A stretch of 64,000 nucleotides of DNA from Sphingomonas flavalba (lineage in GTDB: Bacteria > Pseudomonadota > Alphaproteobacteria > Sphingomonadales > Sphingomonadaceae): contig NZ_SPHY01000001.1 in NCBI RefSeq assembly GCF_004796535.1, positions 248,001 to 312,000 on the forward strand, written 5' to 3'. Below are positions 1 to 8,689 of the stretch, piece by piece. A model generated the notes under the pieces. The model saw nothing but the letters and a program-made list of their open reading frames with translations. It was not told the DNA's origin and made no database searches. The position numbers and the translations under genes were made by a program. Numbering within the stretch: the first letter of the stretch is position 1; each line of letters starts with the position of its first letter.

Positions 1-751
1 CTCGAGCTGCCGCGATCGCGTGGCTTTCCGTGACGGCCCGGTCGCGCAGTGCCGGCAAGCCATCTGCAAAGGCTGCCGGCTCGGCCAGCACCGGCGGGTC
101 CACCGGCAGCGGCAGCTCCGGAAAGCTGGCCGCCAGGACCGCCCGTGCCGCTGCCGCCCGCGCCCGTGACTCCGCCATTTGCGCCCTCGCCAGCGCCAAT
201 GCCGATCGCGCGCGTTCCCCGTCGAGGGCAGCGGCGTCACGCAGGGCGATCTGTCGGCTCACCGCGGCCAGTGCCTGCTCCAGATTGGCGACCGCCTCCG
301 CATCCGTCCGGGCCAGCGCCGTCGCGGTCAGCCAGTCGTACCACTGGCGTCCCAGCGTCAACGCCATCGCATGGCGAACGTCGGCAAGGCGATTGCGCGC
401 TACATCGACGATGAGACCGCCCGCCCGGCGGTCGAGCGCCGCCTTGCCTGGCAGGCGGATCGGTCTGCTGATCGTCGCATCGAATTCACCGAACCGCCCC
501 TCCATTTCAATCGACCGGCGGGCGTAACCACCCTCGACAGTGATCTCGTGCGGGCCGGCGCGCAGCATGTCGGCCTGCGCGCGCGCCGCATCGAGCCGGG
601 CGGCGGCGGCAAGGACCGTCGGGTGATTGTCGAGCGCAGCGGCGACGAGTTCCGGCACCGGCAGGTCGGTGCGCTGACCATGGGCGGCCGCGCTGGCCAA
701 CAATACCGCGCTGAGCGCGCCAACCCATCCCAGGCGGGCAGATCCCCTCAT
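1..751 (-). CDS. czcC: TolC/CzcC-family outer membrane efflux protein (partial, 3' end cut by window edge)
   Basis: Outer-membrane channel component expected to work with the CzcB-like adaptor and RND pump encoded just upstream. I read the minus-strand frame from ATG at 749-751; it begins MRGSARLGWVGALSAV, a signal peptide, and stays open to the window edge for 250 codons. The body is rich in Ala, Arg and Leu with heptad-like helices (for example RARSALALARAQMAESRAR), typical of the TolC coiled-coil barrel. The start overlaps the stop of the DUF3240 gene by four bases (ATGA), so translation is probably coupled. This is the last gene of the efflux operon. The metal specificity and the C-terminal repeat cannot be seen. 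Confidence 0.75.
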   Translation of the reverse strand, partial: MRGSARLGWVGALSAVLLASAAAHGQRTDLPVPELVAAALDNHPTVLAAAARLDAARAQADMLRAGPHEITVEGGYARRSIEMEGRFGEFDATISRPIRLPGKAALDRRAGGLIVDVARNRLADVRHAMALTLGRQWYDWLTATALARTDAEAVANLEQALAAVSRQIALRDAAALDGERARSALALARAQMAESRARAAAARAVLAASFPELPLPVDPPVLAEPAAFADGLPALRDRAVTESHAIAAAR

Positions 752-1047
752 GCTATCCGCCCCGCCGCCAGCACCGGCGTGACCTGCCAGCGCACGGGCC
801 CGCTACGCTGAAGTGCCGCTACCCGGGCAACAAGTGCGTCGACCGCATTTCCCGGAACGATCAGGGCAACTGCCGCGCGATCGAGCTGTCCGGCGACCTG
901 CTCAGCGGTGCAGGCATCACTGAAATCACGCCCGAAGACGGTTTCGGGGCGGAGATGAACGATCCCGCCGGATTCATCCCGCATCGCCTGGGCGAGCGGC
1001 GCGCCGTCAGCGGCGACACAGTAGAAGGTGAGCATCATATCAGGCAT
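748..1047 (-). CDS. DUF3240-family small protein of a metal efflux operon
   Basis: A 99-residue protein starting MPDMMLTFYCVAADGAPLA, without signal peptide or membrane segment. The pattern of a short beta strand, then HLRPETVFGRDFSDACTAEQV and a final VRWQVTPVLAAGRI fits what I recall of DUF3240 proteins, which sit beside CzcA-type pumps. It overlaps the pump gene by 8 bases upstream and the channel gene by 4 bases downstream, so it is embedded in the operon and probably needed in fixed ratio with the pump. Function is unknown; the small ferredoxin-like/ACT-like size suggests a cytoplasmic accessory or sensor role, which is a guess. Confidence 0.6.
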   Translation of the reverse strand: MPDMMLTFYCVAADGAPLAQAMRDESGGIVHLRPETVFGRDFSDACTAEQVAGQLDRAAVALIVPGNAVDALVARVAALQRSGPVRWQVTPVLAAGRIA

Positions 1048-4000
1048 GGCCAGCCTCCTCGGCGGCTTCGCCGAATCGTTCGAACAGCATCGGCAGCAGG
1101 ACGAGCGTCAGCAGCGTCGAGGTGACGAGGCCGCCGATCACCACGATCGCCAGCGGCCGCTGGATTTCCGAGCCGGGACCGGTGGCAAACAGTAACGGGA
1201 CAAGACCGAATGCGGCGATGCTCGCCGTCATCATCACCGGCCGAAGGCGGCGCTCGGCCCCCAGCCGCACGGTCTGTGCCATCGGCATGCCTTGCGCCCG
1301 CAACTGCCGGAAATAGGTGACCAGCACCAATCCGTTCAGCACTGCGATGCCGAGCAGGGCGATGAAGCCGACCGACGCCGGCACCGATAGATATTCCCCC
1401 GACACCCAGAGGGTCAGAATGCCACCGACCAGTGCGAACGGGATATTGGCGATGATCAAGGCGGAAGCGCGCAGCGAACGGAGCGTGGCGACCAGCACGA
1501 GGAAGATCAGTAGCAGCGCGACCGGCACGACCAGCATCAGCCGGGCCGACGCCCGCTGCTGATTCTCGAACTGCCCGCCCCAGACAAGACGGTAGCCCTG
1601 CGGCAAAGTGATCTGCTCCGCAACGGCCGCCTTCGCTTCATCGACATAGCCGACCAGATCGCGGCCGGAGACGAAGGCCTGAACCAGCGCGTAACGCGCA
1701 CCGTCCTCATGGTCGACCTTCACCGGACCGGCGACGCGGGACACGTGCGCCAGGTCGCTGACCCGGGCCAGGCTGCCGTCCGGCGAGCGCAGCATCAGGT
1801 CGGCAAAGCGCGCTGGGTCGTTGCGCAGCGTGTCGTCGCCACGGACGATGATCGGCGTCCTGCGCTGGCCTTCGGCGACGATGCCTGCATCCATTCCCTC
1901 AAGCTGGGCGCGCATCGCGTCCTGCAGCGTATCGATCGGCATGCCGGCGCGCCCGGCCGCCAGACGGTCGATATCGATCTGCAGATAGTCGACCGTGTCG
2001 TTGGCAACGGTCAACACCTCCGACGCGCCACGCACCCGCGACAACACTGCCTGCACGCGCCCGGCAAGATCGGCGAGCGTGCCCAGATCCGGGCCGAAGA
2101 TCTTGATCGCCAAGTCCCCGCGCGCACCGGTCAGCATTTCCGATACCCGCATCTCGATTGGCTGGGTGAAACTGACATCAGTGCCAGGCAGGGCATGCAT
2201 CGCCTCGCGCATGCCGGCGACGATGTCGTCCTTGTCGCCACGCCATTCGGCGCGCGGCTTCAGCATGACGAAGCTGTCCGCCTCACCCAACCCCATCGGG
2301 TCGAGGCCGATCTCGTCGGTGCCGACGCGGGTGATCACCGCCGTCACCTCCGGTACCTTTGCCAGGATCGCCCGCTGTGCGGCCTTGTCCATCTCGATCG
2401 ACCGGTCGAGGCCGATGCTCGGAAGCTTTGCGGTCTGCATGACGACGGACCCCTCGTCCATGGTCGGCATGAAGGTCTTGCCGACCGCACCATAGGCAGC
2501 CACCGCCGCCAGCAAGCCGCCGCCGGCCAGCACGTAGACCACCGGCTTGTTGGCGAAGGCTGCGTCGAGCAGAGCGCGATAGCGCGGCATCAACACTCGC
2601 ATGATCCATGGTTCGCCGTGCCGGCCCGAACGCAGGCCGAACGACGCCAGCACCGGCACCAGTGTCAACGCGATCAGCAGCGACGCGATCAGCGCGATGA
2701 TGATCGTCAGCGCGACCGGGCCGAACAGCTTGCCCTCCAGCCCTTCGAGCGACAGCAGCGGCAGAAACACCAGCGCGATGATCAGGATGCCGGCCGCGAC
2801 CGGCACGATGACGTCGCTGGTCGCCCGGAACACCTGGTTGAGGCGTGGGCGGTGATCGGCGGGATCGGCGCCGTTCAGGCGCTCCACGACATTTTCGACA
2901 ACCACGACCGCGCCGTCGACCAGTATGCCGATGGCGATCGCCAGGCCACCGAGACTCATCAGGTTTGCCGTCAGCCCGACCCCACGCATGACGAGGAAGG
3001 TGATCAGCGCGGCAAGCGGCAAGGTGGCGGCGACGATGGCGGCGGCACGCCAGTCGGCAAGGAACAGGATCAGCAGGATGGCGACGAGCACCGTCGCCTC
3101 GAGCAGCGCCTTCTCCACGGTGCCGACTGCCCGGTCGATCAGGTCGGACCGATCGTAAAAGACATGAATGTCGGTGTCGGCCGGCAGGGTCGCCTGCACT
3201 TCGGCAAGCCGGATCTTGACCCCGTCCACAACGCGTCGCGCATCGGCGCCGCGCAGGGCAATCACCAGCCCCTGCACTGCTTCGCCCTGCCCGTCCTTGC
3301 TGACCGCGCCGTAACGGGTGACGCTGCCGATGCCGACCTCGGCGACATCGCCCAGTCGAACGACCTTGCCGTCATGCGTCCGCAGTACCTGCGCCTGCAG
3401 ATCGGCTACCGTTCGTATGGCGCCGACCGCGCGGACGATCAATACATCCTCGCCGTCGCCAAGGCGCCCTGCGCCGTCGTTGCGGTTGCCCGCTTCGATC
3501 GCTTCACGCAGCTCAGCCATGCCCAGCCCGGCGGCAGCCAGCGCCACCGGGTCCGGCCGCACCTCGAACGCCTTCGCATGTCCGCCCAGCACGTTCACAT
3601 CGGCAACGCCCGGAACGGTGCGCAGCGCAGGGCGGATCGTCCAGTCGAGCAGGCTGCGCTTGGCCTCCAGCGACAACGGTCCCTCGATCGTGAACATGAA
3701 CAGTTCGGACAGCGGCGTCGAAATCGGCGCGAGGCCGCCGGTGACCGCCGGCGGCAGTTCGGCCATCACACCGGACAACCGCTCCGTCACCTGCTGGCGC
3801 GCCCAGTAGATGTCCGCGCCGTCCTCGAAATCGATGGTAATGTCGGCAAGGGCATATTTGGCGAGCGACCGCAGCACGACTTGTCGCGGAATGCCCAGCA
3901 TCTCCATCTCGATCGGCGTAATGACGCGGGTCTCGACCTCCTCCGGCGTCATGCCCGGCGCCTTCAGGATGATCTTCACCTGTGTCGGCGCGATATCGGG

Positions 4001-4117
4001 GTAGGCATCCACCGGCAGCTTGACGAAAGCCCAGGCACCAAGCGCCGCGACGATCCCCGCGACCAGCAGGACGAGCAGCCGGTAGGATAGCGAATGGGCA
4101 ACGAGCGCACGCAGCAT
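1040..4117 (-). CDS. czcA: Heavy-metal efflux RND transporter, CzcA/CusA family
   Basis: Inner-membrane proton-driven pump of the HME-RND family, 1025 residues, the usual length. It begins MLRALVAHSLSYRLLVLLVA (TM1), followed by the family hallmark region LPVDAYPDIAPTQVKI and the long first periplasmic loop (VTERLSGVMAELPPAV). TM4 carries the proton-relay motif ILVDGAVVVVENVVERL. The preceding residues are LAIAIG rather than the DFG of classical CzcA, closer to CusA-like and divalent-cation HME subgroups, so the substrate (Zn/Co/Cd versus Cu/Ag or other divalent cations) is not settled by sequence. Gap to the upstream adaptor gene is 7 bp. It belongs to one operon with the two-component genes in front. 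Confidence 0.93.
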   Translation of the reverse strand: MLRALVAHSLSYRLLVLLVAGIVAALGAWAFVKLPVDAYPDIAPTQVKIILKAPGMTPEEVETRVITPIEMEMLGIPRQVVLRSLAKYALADITIDFEDGADIYWARQQVTERLSGVMAELPPAVTGGLAPISTPLSELFMFTIEGPLSLEAKRSLLDWTIRPALRTVPGVADVNVLGGHAKAFEVRPDPVALAAAGLGMAELREAIEAGNRNDGAGRLGDGEDVLIVRAVGAIRTVADLQAQVLRTHDGKVVRLGDVAEVGIGSVTRYGAVSKDGQGEAVQGLVIALRGADARRVVDGVKIRLAEVQATLPADTDIHVFYDRSDLIDRAVGTVEKALLEATVLVAILLILFLADWRAAAIVAATLPLAALITFLVMRGVGLTANLMSLGGLAIAIGILVDGAVVVVENVVERLNGADPADHRPRLNQVFRATSDVIVPVAAGILIIALVFLPLLSLEGLEGKLFGPVALTIIIALIASLLIALTLVPVLASFGLRSGRHGEPWIMRVLMPRYRALLDAAFANKPVVYVLAGGGLLAAVAAYGAVGKTFMPTMDEGSVVMQTAKLPSIGLDRSIEMDKAAQRAILAKVPEVTAVITRVGTDEIGLDPMGLGEADSFVMLKPRAEWRGDKDDIVAGMREAMHALPGTDVSFTQPIEMRVSEMLTGARGDLAIKIFGPDLGTLADLAGRVQAVLSRVRGASEVLTVANDTVDYLQIDIDRLAAGRAGMPIDTLQDAMRAQLEGMDAGIVAEGQRRTPIIVRGDDTLRNDPARFADLMLRSPDGSLARVSDLAHVSRVAGPVKVDHEDGARYALVQAFVSGRDLVGYVDEAKAAVAEQITLPQGYRLVWGGQFENQQRASARLMLVVPVALLLIFLVLVATLRSLRASALIIANIPFALVGGILTLWVSGEYLSVPASVGFIALLGIAVLNGLVLVTYFRQLRAQGMPMAQTVRLGAERRLRPVMMTASIAAFGLVPLLFATGPGSEIQRPLAIVVIGGLVTSTLLTLVLLPMLFERFGEAAEEAGHA

Positions 4118-4124
4118 CTGCGAA

Positions 4125-5249
4125 TCAATCCGCCGCCGCGAGCGATTTTAGCTCACTCACCGCACTTACGGCCACCTGCTCACCGGGTTTCAGGCCAGAC
4201 AGCACCACCTGCGCCCCATCCGCACCACTGCCGCCCTCACCAAGACGGACCGGGCGTGCCACCACCCCCGCCTTCGTCCTGACGAAGGCAAGAGTGCTAT
4301 CACCCAATCGGGCGATCGCCGCCGCTGGCACCCGCACCGCGCTATCCGGCGCCGGTCCCAACACCGACAGGGTCAGCGACTGGCCGGATCGCAGCTCGGC
4401 GGAAGCCGGGAAGCGGGCGGTCAGCGTTGCCGACCGCGTCTGCGGGTCGAGCGCGGTGCCGACCGCGACAACCTGCCCTTCCAAGCCGGGGCCCGCGATG
4501 ACCCGCATGCCGGGGTGAACACGGCCAATCAGGCGCTGCGGCAATTGCGCTCGTGCCTGTAGCGGTCCGGCCCCGTCGATCACGAACGGCGCAGCCCCAA
4601 GATCGAGCGCCTTGCCGGTTTCGATCGTCATCGCGCTGATTCGTCCGCCGATCGGCGCGGTCAGCGAATAGCTGCCAGCGGGCGATCCGTTAGCCATGCC
4701 GACCAGCCGTGTGCGTTCCTGAACGTCGATTTCCGCCTCGCGCAGGGTGGCGCGCGCCTCATCCAGGCGGGCAGCAGCGACGATGCCCTCTCGGTTCAAC
4801 TGCCCGATCCGGTCGGCGCTGGCCCGCGCCACGGCGAGACGCGCCCGCGCCCGCGCCAGATCGGAGCCGAGCGACACCATGTCGCGGCTCGATACCGTCG
4901 CCAGCGTCTGCCCGGTGCGTACCACGTCGCCCTCCACGACATGGATCCGCGTGACGATGCCGGGCAATTGCGCGGTGACGGCAACCCGGGCGTTCGGTGG
5001 CGGCGCAATCTGTGCCGGCAGGGCGGCGATCGGTTCGGTCAGCGCCGGCTCCGCCGTGGCGAAGCGCAGCGACAGGGCAGTGATCTGATCCCCCGTCAGG
5101 GCGATGTCGCCGGACGTCGCGGTACGCGCCGCGGACGGCGCGCTGTTCCCGACGCCGTCACTCCCTCGATCGGAGAGCAGCAGCCAGCCAGTGCATGCCA
5201 GCGCAACGGTGCCGACGGCAGCCACCCAACGCCCTTTAGTCCTGATCAT
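4125..5249 (-). CDS. czcB: Periplasmic adaptor (membrane fusion) protein of RND metal efflux, CzcB-like
   Basis: 374 residues with an N-terminal membrane anchor/signal (VAAVGTVALACTGWLLLS) and the usual adaptor order: barrel-sandwich half (AQLPGIVTRIHVVEGDVVRT), coiled-coil hairpin (LGSDLARARARLAVARA), second lipoyl half (YSLTAPIGGRISAMTIETG), beta-barrel, and a membrane-proximal domain ending in GLKPGEQVAVSAVSEL. There is no N-terminal His-rich stretch. It lies 45 bp after the kinase gene and 7 bp before the pump gene, so it bridges the pump and the CzcC-like channel of the same operon. Confidence 0.9.
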   Translation of the reverse strand: MIRTKGRWVAAVGTVALACTGWLLLSDRGSDGVGNSAPSAARTATSGDIALTGDQITALSLRFATAEPALTEPIAALPAQIAPPPNARVAVTAQLPGIVTRIHVVEGDVVRTGQTLATVSSRDMVSLGSDLARARARLAVARASADRIGQLNREGIVAAARLDEARATLREAEIDVQERTRLVGMANGSPAGSYSLTAPIGGRISAMTIETGKALDLGAAPFVIDGAGPLQARAQLPQRLIGRVHPGMRVIAGPGLEGQVVAVGTALDPQTRSATLTARFPASAELRSGQSLTLSVLGPAPDSAVRVPAAAIARLGDSTLAFVRTKAGVVARPVRLGEGGSGADGAQVVLSGLKPGEQVAVSAVSELKSLAAAD

Positions 5250-5294
5250 GGCGGGCAGCTAGGCGCGGAAAACTGACGGCCCCCTGACGAAGGG

Positions 5295-6308
5295 TCAGCT
5301 TTTTGCGAAGATCAGCCGCAGTTCGCGCTTGCCTTCGTCGGCGGCAAGGCGCCCGCCATGCGCGGCCATAATCCGCGACACGATCGCCAGACCAAGGCCG
5401 GCGCCGTTCGCACTCGCATGGTCGGCACGACTGAGGCGCTGGGTCATTTCGTGCAGGCGCGCGGCGGACAGACCGGGGCCGCCATCGCGGACCGCCAGTT
5501 CGGCCGCGCGATCGGCCAGGATGACGACCGGCGCGCCGGCATCGGTCACCCGCAGCGCATTTTCAACCAGGTTCCGCAGCGCGGCGGCAACGCTTTCCCG
5601 GCGCCCCCGGATGGTGCCTGCCCGTTCTCCGCGCAGCTCCAGCACCTTACCGTCGGCGAGCGCCGCCGGCGCCATCCGCGCAACCACGTCGCCGGCCACC
5701 TCGACCAGATCCACATCGTCGGGCGGCAGGTGCGCCGCCGCTTCAGCATCGATCTGGGCAAGCAGCATCAACTGGTCGATCAGCCGGCGCATCGCCGCCA
5801 CGTCGGCACGCATCGCTTCGGCGCGCGGATCATCCAGCCCGTCAAGCTCCAGCGAAAGCAGGGTCAGCGGCGTGCGCAATTCATGGGCGATATCGGCGGC
5901 GAAGGCTTCATGAGCGGCGGCGGCTCGGTCGACCCGGTCGAGCAAGCGGTTGACGGCGTCGGCGAAGGGCACCGTTTCGACCGGCAATGTCGATGCGTCG
6001 ACCCGCACGCCGCGCGCTTCGCCGCTTGCGGCGTTGATCCGCGCGGCCGCCTCCTCCAACGGCTGCACCCCGCGCCGGATGGCCCACCGCCCCGCGAGCA
6101 CCGTCGGGATCGCAAGCAGCACCATCGGCAGGCCGATATGTTCGAGCAATTCATAGGCCGATCGCCGCAGCCGAGCGAGATCGGCGAAATGCAGGATCGA
6201 GATCTGATATTCGACCCAAATGAAGACGAGCAGCAGGAACAACCCGGTAGCAGACACCAGCGCAAGGCTGCGCATCAGCCGACCAAGGATCGACTCCTGA
6301 CGCTTCAC
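5295..6308 (-). CDS. Sensor histidine kinase of the metal efflux operon
   Basis: 337 residues. Two membrane helices flank a very short periplasmic loop (helices near residues 15-32 and 58-72), then a HAMP-like linker (GVQPLEEAAARINAASGE). The phosphoacceptor H-box is FAADIAHELRTPLT with His at about 142, followed by N-box NLVENALR, G1 box DGGPGL and G2 box GAGLGLAIV. The gene overlaps the regulator stop by four bases (ATGA), and the adaptor gene follows, so it probably senses metal in the periplasm or membrane and controls this operon. The small sensor loop leaves the ligand open. Confidence 0.9.
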   Translation of the reverse strand: MKRQESILGRLMRSLALVSATGLFLLLVFIWVEYQISILHFADLARLRRSAYELLEHIGLPMVLLAIPTVLAGRWAIRRGVQPLEEAAARINAASGEARGVRVDASTLPVETVPFADAVNRLLDRVDRAAAAHEAFAADIAHELRTPLTLLSLELDGLDDPRAEAMRADVAAMRRLIDQLMLLAQIDAEAAAHLPPDDVDLVEVAGDVVARMAPAALADGKVLELRGERAGTIRGRRESVAAALRNLVENALRVTDAGAPVVILADRAAELAVRDGGPGLSAARLHEMTQRLSRADHASANGAGLGLAIVSRIMAAHGGRLAADEGKRELRLIFAKS

Positions 6309-6979
6309 GGTACATCCTTCAGCAGGTAGCCGACGCCGCGAACGGTGTGGAGTTGGCCGTGCGCGCCGGCCTCGTCCAGCTTGCGGCGCAGGCGGGAAAC
6401 GCTCGCCTCGATTGCGTTGGGGGTGACCGCCTCGTCGAAACGATAGAGCGCGCTTTCCATCGCGCGGCGACGCACCACCTGCCCCGCCTGGCGCAGCAGC
6501 AGCTCCAGCAGGTCGGCCTCTCGCCGGGTCAGGTCCAGCGCCCGCCCACCGACATGGGCGGTACGCCGGCTGCTGTCGTAGAAGATCTCGCCGACCTGCA
6601 GCACGGTGCCGGCGCGGCGGCCCGGCCGGCGCAGCATTGCGCGCAGCCGCGCCGCCAGTTCGTCCAATGCGAAAGGCTTGACCAGATAATCGTCGGCGCC
6701 GGCGTCAAGACCGTTGATCCGGTCCTCCAGCCCATCCCGCGCGGTCAGGATCAGCGCCGGCGGTTCTCCGCCCGGCGGACGGGCGCGGAGCCACGCCAAA
6801 CCATCGCCGTCGGGCAGGCCCAGGTCGACGATCATCGCGTCGAACATGTCGGTGCCGAGCGCCGCATCGGCGTCGGCTAGCGACGCGACATGGTCACAGC
6901 GATAGCCGCGCTGATCCAGCCCCTCGGCGATCCGCTTCGCCAGCCGCGTATTGTCTTCGATGATCAGCAGCCGTGCCAT
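6305..6979 (-). CDS. OmpR/PhoB-family response regulator
   Basis: 224 residues: receiver domain 1-115 with acidic pair E8/D9, phosphoacceptor Asp at about 52 (MIVDLGLPDGDG) and conserved Lys in DDYLVKPF, then a winged-helix DNA-binding domain (LDLTRREADLLELLLRQAG ... ASVSRLRRKLDEAG ... TVRGVGYLL). It is the first gene of the operon and overlaps the kinase gene. As CzcR/CusR-like regulators do, it probably activates its own operon from the intergenic region above 6979. No upstream direct-repeat binding site was clear enough to list. Confidence 0.93.
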   Translation of the reverse strand: MARLLIIEDNTRLAKRIAEGLDQRGYRCDHVASLADADAALGTDMFDAMIVDLGLPDGDGLAWLRARPPGGEPPALILTARDGLEDRINGLDAGADDYLVKPFALDELAARLRAMLRRPGRRAGTVLQVGEIFYDSSRRTAHVGGRALDLTRREADLLELLLRQAGQVVRRRAMESALYRFDEAVTPNAIEASVSRLRRKLDEAGAHGQLHTVRGVGYLLKDVP

Positions 6980-7100
6980 GATCCATCTTCACCCGATATG
7001 GTCCCCTGCATGCAAGCCACGGGGCTGGCAAGCACCGGTACGACGCGTCAGGCCTGGCAGTGTGGCCCCCACAGCGGCAGGATGGTGGAAGGCGGTGGTG

Positions 7101-7114
7101 CCAGGGACGGAATC
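7101..7114. repeat. Distal attachment site of the tRNA-Phe island
   Basis: CCAGGGACGGAATC here is identical to bases 20128-20141 inside the 3' half of tRNA-Phe, in the same orientation. The match goes on outward as GGTG, with one C missing here (GGTGCC against GGTGCCC), and further to a GCC/GGC-rich stretch. It does not form a tRNA, so it is the displaced copy left where the island joins the chromosome. Everything between the two copies is island. Confidence 0.85.
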
Positions 7115-7354
7115 AAAATAACAAAATTTCTGCATACATTTGAACGAGATGACCATGCAGGGCCGGTGTGTCATACCGTCAAATGTACCGTCAGATGCTG
7201 CCCAATCAATGTGATTCCCAAACGACGAACCTTTTTGGCTCTGCGTGTTCGTCTGGAGGCGGTCCGTTCGCGCTACGCTACCTCGAGTCCAGAGATACGT
7301 GATTCCTCTAAGCTGGTAGGCATACCATGCGAGCACGGTGAAGATGACGCGGTT
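7115..7354. other. Non-coding left end of the island with integrase arm-type repeat
   Basis: About 240 bp between the att site and the MFS stop. It is clearly more AT-rich than the flanking chromosome and no convincing gene is seen. It holds TGTACCGTCA at 7184-7193 and a partial copy TACCGTCA at 7174-7181. The same decamer occurs four times beside the integrase at the other end, so these are probably arm-type integrase or excisionase binding sites. Confidence 0.6.
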
Positions 7355-8689
7355 TTAGCGTTTTGCCCTTCGTGCACCCTGTCGGGCGAGTAAGAACATG
7401 CCGATTGCGAAAGGCAAAGCCGAACCTGCAACGATAGCCATGGATAACCCCAGCCGGTTCGGATCCTCAAAACCGAAGTCCGTAACTGCGGCGATGGCGG
7501 CGGGCCCGAACAGGGAGCCGACGATATTCGAAGCGAACACGTAGATCGCCACGATCTGACCGCGCATCGAGGTGGGAACCATAAGCTGGGTCAGGGCAGG
7601 AAGCAGTGTTCCATACGCCGTCTTCGCAAAGATGCCGACCGTAATGAACGCCAGCGCGAAGGCCGGGCTTTCCATCAATGGCGCGATGGCGAGGCAGCTT
7701 GCCACGATGACGATAATCACGAGAACAGAAAGCGCCCTCGCGACATCCGTGCCCTTCGAAGCGCGGTCGAGCAGATATCCACCGACGAACGGACCAATGG
7801 CGGCTGCCGCGAGATTGAGCGTGCCGTAATTTGCCGCGACGGTCTGCGGGTCCCATCCGAAGGTCCGCATGAAGAACGCCGGCGCCCAGGCGGCTGATCC
7901 ATAGGTCACGAATGCACAAAGCGACGTTCCCAGCATCAACGGCAGGAAGACCCGCCACTCCTGCCGCAGAAAACCCAACGTGTCCCGGAAGCTCACACGC
8001 TCAACGACGGCCTCGCCCTCTGCCATCGCCCCGCGAAGGGGCTCCCTGAAGGTCAGCAGAATCAGCAGCGACAGCACAACACCGGGAAGGCCAAGCGCGA
8101 TGAGGGTCAGTCGCCACGGCGCCCAATCCCCGATCCAGGGAAGCCCCGATGCGCCGCCGTTCTCGAAGAAGGCGAGTGCGAGGCCAACCGCAATGAGGCC
8201 GCCGCCGCCACCGACATACGCCCCGAAGGTGAATATACTGGTCGCGCGCCCGAGTTGACGTTTCGGGAACATGTCCGACGCCACGGAATAGGCAGCAGGC
8301 GTCAGCCCGGCCTCACCCACCCCCACGCCGATGCGGCAGAGGAACATCCAGATGAAGGATTGCGCCATGCCGCATCCAGCGGTGAATAGGCTCCACAGGC
8401 TGATACAGGCGGCAAGCAGCTTTTTCCGATTGGCGGAATCGGCAAGCTTGCCGAGGGGAATACCCATGACTGCGTAAAAGAGAGAAAAGGCCAGACCCTG
8501 CAGAAGGCTGAACTGGAAATCGGTGATATCGAGGTCTGCCTTGATGTCCTCCACGAGGAGCGACAGCGCCATTCGGTCCACGTAGGACAGAAAGAATCCG
8601 ACGGCTATGAGCGCGGTGGCATACCAGCGATAAAACTGCCTGAGAACACGGCGGGCCTTCGCGTATCGGCCATCTGCTGCAGCATCCAT
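7355..8689 (-). CDS. MFS transporter, Spinster-like subfamily (island cargo)
   Basis: 444 residues, 12 predicted membrane helices. N-terminal half has VGFFLSYVDRMALSLLVEDI and the MFS signature GKLADSANRKKLL; TM4-5 shows CRIGVGVGEAGLTPAAYS, typical of Spinster-like transporters common in sphingomonads. I chose the ATG at 8687-8689, which shares one base with the stop of the amidohydrolase gene (TGATG). It is the last gene of the island operon BKACE-thioesterase-M20-MFS and probably moves the substrate or a product across the inner membrane. The substrate cannot be read from sequence. Confidence 0.88.
   Translation of the reverse strand: MDAAADGRYAKARRVLRQFYRWYATALIAVGFFLSYVDRMALSLLVEDIKADLDITDFQFSLLQGLAFSLFYAVMGIPLGKLADSANRKKLLAACISLWSLFTAGCGMAQSFIWMFLCRIGVGVGEAGLTPAAYSVASDMFPKRQLGRATSIFTFGAYVGGGGGLIAVGLALAFFENGGASGLPWIGDWAPWRLTLIALGLPGVVLSLLILLTFREPLRGAMAEGEAVVERVSFRDTLGFLRQEWRVFLPLMLGTSLCAFVTYGSAAWAPAFFMRTFGWDPQTVAANYGTLNLAAAAIGPFVGGYLLDRASKGTDVARALSVLVIIVIVASCLAIAPLMESPAFALAFITVGIFAKTAYGTLLPALTQLMVPTSMRGQIVAIYVFASNIVGSLFGPAAIAAVTDFGFEDPNRLGLSMAIVAGSALPFAIGMFLLARQGARRAKR

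Noticed and set aside
1709-4090. Long plus-strand open frame opposite the metal pump gene
   Set aside because: Composition rich in Arg, Gln, His and Asp with no family motif; it is the mirror frame of the pump in GC-rich DNA.
6989-7393. Short open frames on both strands between the response regulator and the island MFS gene
   Set aside because: No motif, no ribosome binding site, and the region carries the att site and integrase arm repeats.
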